From Guyanagaster necrorhizus (taxonomy: Eukaryota; Basidiomycota; Agaricomycetes; Agaricales; Physalacriaceae): DNA of 64,000 bases. The position numbers and the translations under genes are program-made. This document shows positions 12,414-23,880 of this stretch, in pieces. Under the pieces are notes generated by a model. That model searched no databases and was not told the origin of the DNA. It saw only the letters and a program-made list of their open reading frames with translations. The stretch's first letter is position 1. Each line of letters begins with the position of its first letter. The stretch is taken from NCBI RefSeq assembly GCF_019112545.1, contig NW_025064895.1, forward strand, positions 11,048-75,047, read 5' to 3'.

Positions 12414-12455
12414 TCAGTTTCTCAGTACAATTGGGCTTGAGGAAGAGAAGCTAGA

Positions 12456-12468
12456 AGCTTCAAGCTAA
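12456..12468 (-). promoter_or_regulatory. Self-priming primer-binding site of E1
   Basis: The plus-strand bases AGCTTCAAGCTAA next to the LTR are the reverse complement of LTR segment 12625-12637 except for one C/T-type change at the CpG. Thirteen pairable bases, placed as in Tf1-like elements. Confidence 0.65.
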
Positions 12469-12469
12469 T

Positions 12470-12976
12470 TGTTAAGCTCAAACTCTATGTGACTATCAAC
12501 ACATGATAAACAGTTCAGAACCTCACACTTTAGGTTAGACTGACTGAGTTCACTGATGTGTTAATAGAGGTGTGTGGTCAAGGCATTTGTAAGTCACTCG
12601 AGATAGAATGGTAGAGAATAAACTTTAGCTCGAAGCTGGGGTATTATAGTGAGAGCTACACTACTTAAATACTGTTCTGTTATCTGGCTATTAATAGATG
12701 TTCACAAAAGATATTGTCTGTCATAGAGCTGTTGCTAGGCTCTCCACAAAAGCTGTGGTCCTGCTGTTATGCTATTGCAGTTGCACTGCTATTCAGAGAC
12801 AAAAAGAGTATTGTCTCTCTCTCTGCAGTACATAGCAGCATGCTAAGACAATAACCAACTGGGTTGCTGAGCTAAGCATTCCCATAGTTTTAAGCACTGG
12901 CTTAAGTGCTCTGACTAAGCAAAGATAGGAGTTATTTCCAAAGAAAAAAGAAAGAAAAATAGGAAAAATTATAATA
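12470..12976 (-). repeat. 5' LTR of E1
   Basis: 507 bp. Read on the minus strand it has a TATTTAA box (12665-12671) and then the primer-like segment at 12625-12637, where the CpG of the ancestral motif is still present (plus strand TTAGCTCGAAGCT). Confidence 0.9.
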
Positions 12977-12993
12977 CTTATAGCTAATATATA

Positions 12994-13439
12994 TGTTAGA
13001 TCCAGATGACATGTGACCACTAACACATGATAAACAACTGCTGTATTGAGTTCATACAGTCACAGTTGAGTCCACTATTGTGTAGCAGAGTTATATCTCA
13101 AGGTCAATACTAGTTGACTCAAGATAAAGTGGTAATAATAAAAAATAGTTCAAGACTAGAGATATATGGCATCAACTATACTACTTATATACTATTTGTC
13201 TTCTAGATAAATATAGTACTACTAATTGTATGTGTCTGTACTATGCTGCTTATTGTCCTAAGGCATTGTGGTTATCTACAAAAGGCTAGTTGTCTTATTG
13301 TTGGAGCATCACTATATGTTGTGAAACAATGATCAGAGTGCTGGCCAAGCCAGTCCCATGGTTCTAAGCACCAGTCTAAGTGCTCTGACTAAGCATGAAT
13401 AAGGGTGAAAAGAAAAAAAAGAATAGAAAAATCATAACA
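12994..13439 (-). repeat. 3' LTR of E2
   Basis: 446 bp, TGTTAGATCC to CATAACA. The equivalent primer-like segment is TAGTTCAAGACT (13146-13157). The bases after it (TTATCCCCTCC) read as a purine tract on the minus strand. Confidence 0.9.
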
Positions 13440-13499
13440 TTATCCCCTCCTTAAGACCATTATCCTGATAGCTTAATTTAAGGATAATTCATAGTTATA

Positions 13500-16400
13500 G
13501 ATGGCATCATCTGCATTTATTCATTTCTCATTTACCCATTGATTTGACTCTGGTCTGTATCTCTTCCAACTGACTAGATAGTCTGTTGTGGTTGTCATAC
13601 TGCTGCCACATGCCTGTATTTTATGACTTTTATGATTTAGTATCTGATCAATTTCATAATATTCTTCATCATTGATAAGGTCAGAGGGTGGTGGCAGTGG
13701 TTGTTCTTGGTTCAGAAAGGCAGGAGCAATGTATAGGATAAGAAGGAATTCATTGAATATGTTATAGATATAACAGTGGGAGAGCAAGCAGAGTTTGTAG
13801 ACAGAAGTGCCTATCTTCACTAGAATGGAAAATAAGCCAGTCTGCTTATCAGCTAGCTTTTGCTTTGGCTGGAAGAGGTGGAGGTTAGTCATGTCCAACC
13901 AGACCTTATCATTGACAGCATACTCATGTGTGCATCATCAGTGTTTGTTATACTGTGCTTTCATGATGACTGCCACCTTTTCTAGTGCTATCTTGGTTTT
14001 GAGATGAATTTTTGATATTTCAGCAGCAAAGTCAGTGGAAGCTGGGGTGGTTGTATGGTGTCAGAAAGTGTGGAAAATGAGGGAATATTGGCTATAGTTG
14101 ATAAAGAAGAGGATCTTGCCAGTAGCAGAGTAGATTTGGTTGTTGTGTTGGAATGCAGCTAATGCAAGCTATTTAGTCCAATTATCCTGTCAATAGTTGA
14201 TAAACATTTGAAGATATTTTTCAACCTCCTGATTGACTTGTTCAGTCTGGCCATCAGTTTGTGGGTGATACATAGTGAAAGCATTACTATGAATCTGTAG
14301 TAGCCAATACAGATTGTTGATAAATTTAGAAACCAATTGTGGGCTCTAATCCAAGATTATGACTTAGGGCATACTATATTTAGCATACATCTTGTCATAA
14401 AGAATCTTTGCCCACCCTTTGAAGGAGAGCTCTGTCAAGCATGTAATTAGAATAATAGTCTTTGAGAACTGATTAATAATAATGATTATAGCATCATAAC
14501 TGTCATATTCAGATAGTCTGGTGATCATATCCACTAAAATATGGGTTCATAGTTGAGTTAGTATTTTGTTTGGATGTAATAGGGCTGAACAAGCCTTCAT
14601 AGATGCTTTTGTGTGCTGACACATTTCACACCCCTTGACATATTTGTCAATGTTTACTCTGAGCTTTGGCCACTAATAGTTTTGTAGGATTAGTTCTTTC
14701 ATTTTGGTGATGCTAGGATGACCAGCTATCATATGATCATAACTGAGAGCAATTATCTCTCTCTGTAAGATTGATTGGTATGGGATGTAGATGTGTCCAT
14801 CATAGTAGAGTAAGTCATGGGCTCATGTAATCTCTTGTTCATGGTTCAGGGATTGAGCAATCCTCTAGTCCCACAAGTTTGATTGTCAGATGGTGCTTCA
14901 GATCCTGTCATATACTTCCTCCTCTGTTGGCATGATCATTGCTCTGAAGTGTTCCAGTTTCAGGAGAATAACTCCCTGATTATCTTCTTCCCTTTGGTCA
15001 TAATCCACCCTTCAACTTAGAAGGTCAGCCTTCTTGTTTGCTGCTTCCACTTTATAATGTAATGTATATTGGTATTAGATGAGTTCTATCACCTATCAGG
15101 CTTGTCTCCTATTCAACTTCTGTGGAAGATAGAAGTATTGCAGGTTTTGGTGATCAGTCCAGACTTCAAATGTCTGTGTGGCTCAGATCAGATAGTGTTG
15201 TCATTCTGCCAAGGCAATCATAATGGCTAAAAGCTCCTTGTTATAGATCTCATAATTCCACTTGGTAGTGTTTAGTGCCTTGGATAGAAATACAACCAGT
15301 CTCCACTCTCTTTCTTGTTCCTGTGATAGTACTGCCCCAATTGCCTCTTTGCTTGAATCAGCCTCTACTCTGAACTTCCTCTGTTGCATTGGTATGGCAA
15401 GTACAATATTCTCTGCCAATCACTACTTGAAGTCATCAAAAGCAAGTTGTTGAGATGGTTCTCAGGTCTAAGGGACATTACCAGTGAGTTGTGTCATGGG
15501 CTGTACTATTTTGCTGTAATCTCTAATGAACTGTCAATAAAAGTTGGTGAATCTGAGGAACAATTGTAATTCCTTCTTCTTTATCAGTTCTGGCCACTCA
15601 GTTACTCCTGTGATCTTTATCAGATTTATGTGTATGCTCCCCTCACTGATGATAACCCCCAAATATTCTGTCTCTAACACCTCAAACTCACACTTCTCTG
15701 CTTTGAGGAATAGTTTGTGCTTCTTCATTAGTGCAAGAACTTGATGCATGAGTCATCAGTGTTTCTCCTTGTCTTTTGACATAATCAATATGTCATCTAG
15801 ATAAATGGTTACCTTTCCAGTGGCAATGAGATCCTTGAAGATATTATTCATCATCTGTTGGAAGGTCACTGAAGAGTTTGTTAGGCCAAAGAACATAACT
15901 GTTGGTTCAAATAACTCTCAGTTAGTTTAGAAGGCAGCCTTCCATTTATCCTCTTTCTTGATTCAGACATTGTTATATCTCTATCAGACATCCAGCTTGA
16001 TATAGTATCATGCATCTTGGAGTTTGTCCATCAGCTCAGAAATGAGTGGTAGTGGGTATCAGTTTTTAATGGTCATTTCATTGAGCTTTCTATAATCTTG
16101 AACTGGTCAGAGCTTTCTATTCTTCTTTTTAACAAAAAAGAAGAGGGATGCTATCAGGGATTTGGAAGGACAGATCCTCTCAGTCAAGAGATTCTCTTCC
16201 AGAAATTTGTCAAGTTCTTGCTGTTCCAAGTGGCTGAAAAGATATGTTTTACAGTTGAGATTAGTGTTAGTATTAGAGACCAACTTGATTGCATGGTTTC
16301 ATGGCTTTAGGGCTAAGAGTTCATTGAAGCTTTCTTTTGCAAAAAGGTCATGATAATCTCATGCCCACTCAGGTACTATCTCTTCAAACATCTTGACTTC

Positions 16401-17460
16401 CTTTCCCTCATTGGCCTTAGCAGCAAGATCATTGGCATAATGCAGGATGCAGACTCATAATGCAGATTCCATGTCTACTGCCAATATCATCTCTTCATCT
16501 TCCATTTTCTCATTCTATCAGTCCTTGGCATTAGAGTCTAGTAAGGTGAATAGAGTTTTACAATATCTACACTGAACAAAAGTGATTTGGCCAGTCTTCC
16601 AATTGATTAGAGGATTATATCAAATAAGCCAGTCATGTCCAAGGAACAGGTCCTTTGTCCCAAGATCAGTGACTGCTAGATCAATTCATTCTGTGTGGTC
16701 TCCAATGGTGAGCCAGAACTCAATGAACTCAGTAATAAACCCTGCTTATTTTTTAGTCCTATCTGCATTGTATATCAGGATAGGAGTGGCAGTGGCCTTC
16801 ATGAGTAAATGATGTTTCTCAACAAAGGCTTGATTGATTGAGCTCTCTGTATAGCCACTGTTGATCAGGGTAGTGACAGCCAGTGTGAATTGGTTAGTGA
16901 GATCCTGGATCTGTGCCTTCATTGTAAGATCCCTTTCATATGTCTTCTGCTGCCATATGAACTTCTTTGGCCCTTGCAGCTCATCTAACCACTTTAGGGC
17001 CTTCTCTCACTCCACTTTTCTAATTCCTTCCACTATTACTTTATCAATCTCTTCTGTTCAAGTCTTGTGAATCCACCCTCATAATGAAGCCATTGCTTCT
17101 TCTGGGCTTTGTGCTTCTTGTATCACTTGCTAAGTCCACTCAGTCTCAAATGGCTTTAGCCAGCTAGCAGGGGCCTCTCTCTCTGTTTGGCTTGCAGATA
17201 TTTGAGTTTACTAGTGTGATTTCTTTGGTGTGTAGGGGATAACTTTGGGTATATTTAAATGCACATAAATAATAGTATCTACAGATAGCATATGAGTCTG
17301 ATCTGTGGCTACTGATAACACACTGTTAAGTCCTTTGGCTGATTGAATAGAATCACTCACTCATCAGCCCTGTCTTTTATCTCTTTTACTCAGATTTCTA
17401 TTTCTAGTTCATTGAGCCCTTCAGCTTCCTTCTGTAACTCTGCTATCTAGGTCCAGATAT
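13500..17460 (-). pseudogene. pol: E2 pol, decayed
   Basis: Protease near 16880-16560, where the active site reads LINSG, so the catalytic aspartate is lost. RT near 16400-15540 with YLDD intact near 15788-15815. RNase H near 15450-15000 (FRVEADSSKEAIGAVL). Integrase near 14650-13900. The GPY/F-like and chromodomain region is 13898-13521, ending DYLVSWKRYRPESNQWVNEK. Stops throughout. Confidence 0.8.
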
Positions 17461-17871
17461 CCTTCCAGGTATGCTTCTTCTTTGGGCAATCTCTGGATAT
17501 GTGTCTCTTTTATCTGCAGTTGAAGCATTTACTCTTTTTCTTGAGGAGTTCAATATCCATTGGTTTTCTGCTGCCAGTATAGATTATCCTGGTGTCTGTC
17601 TTCTGTGCCATGTAAGAAGAGGTTGTTGTCATAGTGGTATTGGATTTTGCTAAGAATTCTCTGCCAGCAGTCTTCTCATTCCTCACTTGGTGGAGCTTCT
17701 TCTGTTTGATTGTGATCCCTACACTGGCTGCCTTCTGCTGCAGCCTCTCCTTGTTCATCTCTGTGATCCATGCCTTTCATGCATTGTAACCTCTGAGAAT
17801 GTTAGTGCTGACATTAGAGATCATAGTGATATAGGATAAGGGCATCCTCATCTTGAGGTATTCCACTATTC
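17461..17871 (-). pseudogene. gag: E2 gag, C-terminal part (left of E4)
   Basis: The zinc knuckle near 17485-17535 starts CFNCR, and the region before it resembles the other gag linkers. It ends at TATTC (17867-17871), the left target duplication of E4; gag continues at 43917. Confidence 0.7.
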
Positions 17872-18372
17872 TGTTATGCACATGCTGCCAGCCTCCATGT
17901 CACCTCAACCAACTATGAATATAATCATGGAAACCCACTGGACTCTGGCTGCTCTCTATTACTTATTAATTTCATTTTTACCATTATCATTTCACATCCA
18001 TATTTCACATTGTAATATCTAGACCCTGAACTCAGTAGCAAATATTGACATCAGAACCCAATGGAACCCAACTCAGAATTAGCTACCATTAGTATATAAA
18101 GCCATGTATAACCATTGTAACTACTCAGTTCAAATATCAACTTGGATAAGCCATCTACACTTTGCACTTACTTCAACTCCTCCTTACCTTGTCCATTGAA
18201 TTCCACTCTGAAGGATACTCCTGTTCATTTCTCTGATGGAACTCCATTCTGTCCATCCAGATCCTTAGGCTCCAACTCAAGAGTGATGTTACTAATAGCT
18301 TCATTAACACTCACACACTCTGCTAGTCTCCATACGTGTACTAAAGCCCACTCAATTAGCATGTTTCTAACA
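17872..18372 (+). repeat. 5' LTR of E4
   Basis: 501 bp, TGTTATGCAC to TTCTAACA. TATATAAA box at 18093-18100 and the primer-like segment at 18127-18137, about 34 bp downstream of the box. Confidence 0.9.
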
Positions 18373-18374
18373 GT

Positions 18375-18385
18375 ATATTCGAACT
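18375..18385 (+). promoter_or_regulatory. Self-priming primer-binding site of E4
   Basis: ATATTCGAACT, three bases after the LTR, is the reverse complement of LTR segment AGTTCAAATAT (18127-18137) except for one CpG-type change. The CpG is retained here and lost in the LTR. Confidence 0.6.
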
Positions 18386-18411
18386 TGAACTCTTGAGTTG
18401 AAAATTTTATC

Positions 18412-19154
18412 ATGTCCATTACATTTACCCAATCCACAGAAATCAATCCTGAACAAACCCAGCCTACCCATCCAAACATGTTTTCCATGGAAGACATTCC
18501 AGCCTCTGCTTCAAAGGAACAACCAGGCCTTTTCAGATCAGTCTCCAGTGAAGGACAACCTTCCTGTAAGGAAACCTACAATTACTTTAGCTTCACTGCC
18601 TGCCAACCTAATTACAATGATTCCCCTAACTCTTTTGACACAACCAGCATCTCAACTAACAGAGTCTGATGGGCCAGCCTGATGTATGGTGCCTGAACCA
18701 ACCCTCCAATAGACCCCTTATCTCTGAGCAACATGCATGGGAATTCAGACAGCCCAGACTCAGAGAGCAGAAATAAAGACACCTCTACTCATACTCTCAT
18801 CTGACAGGAACCAGATGGTAATCCACTAAACCCTTTACCAGATGGACCAGAAGGACCCAATGACTCAGGCAGCTTTGACAGCTCTACAGAAAGTAACAAT
18901 CCAAACCAGCAGAATACGTTCTTAGAATTCATAAACCTGTTATGAGGAGTCTCTGCTTCCCTCAACAACCCTAAACCAGCCACTATCCATACCAAAGTCA
19001 AGGAATCAGAACTATTTGATGGTTCTGACCCTCACAAACTAAAGGCTTTTATTGTCTCCCTTCAGTTGAACTTCAATGACAGACCTACAACATTTGCAAC
19101 AGATGCTAACAAGGTTAACTATGCCATTTCATTCCTGGCTGGCACTACACTGAC
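18412..19154 (+). pseudogene. gag: E4 gag, N-terminal part
   Basis: Starts at the ATG at 18412 (MSITFTQST...). After a proline/serine-rich region it reads KESELFDGSDPHKLKAFIVSLQLN, cut by no stop there, then YAISFLAGTTL. This is the standard fungal gag core (F.G....L..FL..L.L.F). It breaks after GTTL, and the expected next residues, WFKP, appear at about 29056. Confidence 0.8.
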
Positions 19155-20283
19155 ATGCTCTCTCCATGTTCAGGCATGTAAAATTGCAAAAATTGCAAAT
19201 ACATAGACTGCATTCCAGTCCAGTAAGCATGTAACAGAAAATAGAACTAGAGCACACAGAAATCTAGCTATCATAATGCTAAAACTGAAGTAACAATAAG
19301 CAGAGTGCATGGCCTAGTAACAGACTAATACCAGAGGGGTTAGACTGTGTGTGAGATCCCAGCACTTGGCCCTAAATGCACCAATACTATTACAAGAGGA
19401 TATGCTAAAAATAAAAAGACTACAATTGAAATATGATCAGCAATTCTGATCACATTGATCAAAGATGCACAGCTATTGATGCACTGATGGGACATACTTT
19501 AGAACAGAGAACTGAGACTCAAAGAAAGGTATCTAAGTAAATGGATATTGAACAGAGAAATAGAATAATGACAACAAAGTAATAAGTAGAGGAATATTAC
19601 CCTAGGAATAAATAGCACACATACTTATAGTGCCTTAGCATGCATAACACAGTGAGGGACTTCACATCATACTGAGAAATGGCACCTTTAGTGAGTCAGA
19701 TGGAATGACTGGCTGGATACAGGGAAGCAGAACATAGCTATTGTGGCTGACTCCTGACATGAGATAACCCTGGGGGTCTAGAACAGTTTACTGCTGTCAG
19801 AGATGTCACCAAGAAAATAAAAAAGTGAGCAAACCTGGTGAGGCCAGCTAGCCAATGTCAGCTAGCAAAGGAACAGCAGGCACAGTCCTCACCTGGAAGA
19901 GAATAAGCATGGTGACTGCAATATGCATGTGAATAATACTTGCAGGATCCGGCACAGAGTTCTATGCTTTGAGGATATTATAGTAGGATTGTATTAATAA
20001 GTATCATAGTAGAGTATTTAAATATGGTATTGTATGAGTAGAGGACAAGTTTCCAACCCTCACAGTTGCAGTGTATTGGGCACAGAAAGCCTTGCACTCT
20101 AAGCTCTGAGTTTGTGTTAGTAACTTTGGATAAGAGAATAAACATATTATTGAACATCCTTGAGAGAGCTGTGAGAACTAAGTGAGGCATCAAAGCTCAC
20201 AAAGGACTTAAGCCCAGTTTGATAAGAGATTTTGGATTGCACTCTAATCTGAGAATAAAAGAACAGTGTCTGTAGGGCATTAT

Positions 20284-20761
20284 TGTTATGATTTTCCTTT
20301 TTTCCATTATGATTTTCTCTTTTTCTATTGAAACCTCTATTTTATGCTTAGTCAAGGCATCAAAATATGAAGCACTTAGAACTGTGAGAAGCTTTGTCAG
20401 CATAATAAGCTAACTTCACTATGGTTCTTCGATGCAACTGACAACCAGCAACAAATGCACAATCAGCTTTTTATGTATGGTAGCAATGCTCAAGGACAAT
20501 GAGCTCTAAGAACAGATGGACACACAATAAGTATGAAGTATTAATAGTAGACTATGAATTGTATTTAAGGAGGCTTGCTCTTGCTAGACAATCTCCAGCT
20601 TCAAGCTAAAGTTTATTCACACTATTCTACTCTCAAGCCAATCTCTTGACCTTGTGACACATCAACCACAAATCACATCAATAAACTCAGATGACTACCT
20701 GAAGTGTGAGATAGCTTCTGTTTTATATGTGGTCTTGCTCATGTGATGCTTAGATCTAACA
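20284..20761 (+). repeat. 5' LTR of E5
   Basis: 478 bp, TGTTATGATT to ATCTAACA. TATTTAA box at 20562-20568, primer-like segment AGCTTCAAGCTAA at 20597-20609. Confidence 0.9.
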
Positions 20762-20762
20762 A

Positions 20763-20775
20763 TTAGCTCAAAGCT
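20763..20775 (+). promoter_or_regulatory. Self-priming primer-binding site of E5
   Basis: TTAGCTCAAAGCT, two bases after the LTR, pairs with LTR segment 20597-20609. The one difference is at the ancestral CpG (TTCGAG read as TTCAAG in the LTR and, on the complementary strand, TTTGAG here). Confidence 0.65.
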
Positions 20776-20817
20776 TCCTACTTTTCTTTCTCAAGCCCAA
20801 TTGTGCTGAGAAACTGA

Positions 20818-23800
20818 ATGCCCTCTTCTAGCAACAACAACCCTAACTTTGACCATGAGTTCTTTGAACTCCTCTCTTTCATCATCAGAACATTGATTGG
20901 CTTATTGGTGATCATCCAGCTGTATTGGAGATGCCACTCAATTGCTGTCTGGGCCATCAGACATTATTAAGAATTTCAGAACATCTAGCACATACTACAA
21001 AATGTAATCTCTGATCTTCTGCTACATGACATCCCAGAATCCTGATGAACAATCTACCAGTCCTCAGAAGCTGAGCATAGTGGCTTGCATCAGGGGGATG
21101 GTCAGGAAGAAGAGAGAGGACAATGCTCTCCCTGACCTAGAAACTGGCACCCTCGCATCCCAGAAGGACATGGAATCCTTATATCAGATGCAGTTTCCAA
21201 CCATGAGAATGAGGACCTCTCAGAAGACTTCTTTTAGCAGTCTCCCTCCTCCAGTCAGTCTTCCACCTCCTGTACCCATGGGATTGCCAACCATACCTGA
21301 GACTCTCTTGATGCTCCTTGGATGGCTTCAAGATCCCACACACCAACACCTAGCAGACAGTCTCATAGCTCCCATCTCTCTGCAACTATCAGCACCCAGA
21401 TGGGGGAAGACACCTCAAACTAGCATAATAACAAGCAAAGATGATGGGAACAATGGGAAGAAACCATATGCTGGTACTTCCTGACCTGAGACTTTACCAT
21501 CCCCTTTAATTATGACAAAGCCATCTGACAAGAGGAGCATAGATAGCACAATGAGCCACAGCCAGTATGCAACAAGTCTGAGGGCAGAATCACAGTGGAG
21601 GAGCTTCAGAGGAGGATAGCTATCAAGTATGATGAGTAGAACAGGGATCATCAGCGAGAAGTGGAGAGAGGCAGATTAGCCAGGGCCAATGTCTCCAACT
21701 AGTACAGACTTCAACTAGAGGTCACCAGCATACTTGCACCAGTATGAGTGGATCCCTCTCTCTCCTCCCTCATCTTTAGAGAACCCAGCACTTCACAGAG
21801 TGGAACTCTCAAATACTGGGCTGATGGCACCTGGACAAGGAGGGGCCACAGACCTCCAATTCCACAATATCCTCTATTTCAACAAAATCCCAGTGCTGAC
21901 TCTGCATTCAAGAGTGACGAATTTGTCCTCAGACACTACAGACTTTGAGTCTCTGGTAATGTCCATATCTCTATCTGCACACTCCGAGGATTTCTCAGAA
22001 TTAGGGTTGTCAGACAGCTTATTGATGATGACTAGCAGCAAAATGTCTGCCTCTATCATGAGTGAGTGGAGATGGCAAGAGCAGCTGGAGGGAACCAATA
22101 TAATTCCAGTATTGGCAGTTGATCCACCACTGCCTATGACAATACACCAGGTCCTTCAGCCACTGGACTGAGTACCCAGCCAGAACAGTGAGATGACAAT
22201 ACAGCTAGGAAAGAAAGAGAGTTTCTACAATCCACCCACTGCTTTCCTCTTCAAGGAGAAAGGGGATGATGAGAATACAGAGGAAACTGAGAGTAGCAAC
22301 CCATCCCATGCTGGAGGGAGTTCATGTATAAAACTATGGATGAAGAAGAACTGGAGCAGGAAATAAAGAAGGTGAGAACACAGGAGTATCAGGAGTATTA
22401 CCTGTGAGAGGTAAACTTTTTATGATGTGATGCTATCTGAGTAGCATCACAATTAGGACAATTATATCTTCATTTTATAACTGACGAATGAACAGAAATT
22501 CTAAGGTATGCAGCAACAGACTATGCTGCAACCTAATATAACAAAAAGCACCCTAAAGACCAGGTTCAAAGACCACTAGCATACTAAATGCCAGCACCCA
22601 TATGTCCAATGCCACTATCACTATCTATAACTCTAAAACAAACCATATACATGGCTCTGTCTATCCAAAGCACACTCTCATACTCCACTTCTTTGTTCTG
22701 ATCAATGGCAACTCAGCTATCATGATCACAACCATTGCCAAAAGAAAGACCAATCGGCTACCAAAACTCCTGGACTGGCAAGAGAAGCAGGCTTCTGAGG
22801 GCATAACCTCCACCTGATGAGGCCACAGAGAGTAATATTGGAAAGGAACCAATTCGAGATGATCCAAAGGTGGTATGATTAGGATTTACTATTTGGGATA
22901 GAGTCATTGTCTGGAAAGAAGAGCTACCCTGTGGGAGCCCTGTTGCTGATGACAACTTGCTCTATTCATTCTCAGGATCTCCACATGAGTGGCAACAACT
23001 CTCATTCTCCAACTGGCTCAACCCAATGGGTGCTTTACTTCATGATGTGGCCATCCTCTAATGCTGCCCCGATCTCTTATGAAAACTCCACTCCTTCAAA
23101 GGAGCATCTGATGACATCAACCGATTCATCATCGACTGTGAACAATATTTTGAGGTCTACATTGGATATCTAGGGACTGATATGAACAAAGTTGTCTTCA
23201 CAGCCTCATACCTCAAGGAAAAGGCTAAAAACTGATGGATCCTCATTTTCCCCAATTTCTAATCATCAACTTAGGAACACTACTGATATCTCTTGTGGCC
23301 AGTATTTAAACAAATGCTACACAACAAATTCATTGATCTGGCAGTACAAGAGATATATAAACAGAAGATCAAGGAGTATAAGATGAGGGACAAGACCATG
23401 ATGGACTACTTTGACAAGCTAGAATGCCTTGCGAAGCTTGCTGGAATCTAGGAGAATATAGCAAATGACAGACAAATAGTCGAGGCCCTCAAACAAAGAG
23501 TCCCTTCTTCATATATCATGATGATCTCAGTGATCAGCATCAGAATCTTGATGTCAAATGGTTACAATGAATGGAAGGAGCAGATCATTGAGATATACAA
23601 AGAACAACAAAGGCAAAAAGTGAAATCTATGATGCTACAAGAGTACCCAAAGAAGTCGACACCACCAACCTTGAACAAAGCATCAGAGACAACTGCTGGG
23701 AGATCATCAGGATCCTCTATGGCCTCTACCTATAGCATGCAGAAAACTGAGACTGAGACCACATACACTGAGGGTGGAAAGCCGATAGACATCAACTATA

Positions 23801-23880
23801 TGAAAAAGGAAGAGAAGTGTTTCAATTGTAGCCAGAAGGGCCATATGGCCAAAGACTGCCCAAAGAAGAAGAGAACCTAG
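20818..23880 (+). pseudogene. gag: E5 gag polyprotein, decayed
   Basis: Starts at the ATG at 20818 (MPSSSNNNPNFDHEFF...), then the predicted membrane helix (core IIRTLIGLLVIIQL), then stops. A long proline/serine-rich region (21026-22171) follows. The gag core is near 23100-23470. The last part (23518-23880) ends in a complete CCHC knuckle, CFNCSQKGHMAKDC (23818-23859). Confidence 0.8.

Larger units (their letters stand above)
4311..12976 (-). mobile_element. E1: complete but decayed chromodomain Ty3/gypsy element
   Basis: About 8.7 kb, LTRs at 4311-4829 and 12470-12976, with a perfect CTTAT target duplication (4306-4310 and 12977-12981). Domain order on the minus strand is gag with zinc knuckle, protease, RT, RNase H, integrase with GPF motif, chromodomain: the chromovirus order. 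It holds more CpGs than most neighbours, suggesting a fairly recent insertion into C0. A purine tract beside the 3' LTR (minus-strand GGAGGGGG, 4832-4840) fits a polypurine tract. Confidence 0.9.

Noticed and set aside
17872..18372. First E4 LTR read as a solo LTR
   Set aside because: Its right flank (GTATA) does not match its left flank (TATTC), while TATTC does follow the LTR at 43911, and gag begins right after a primer site.
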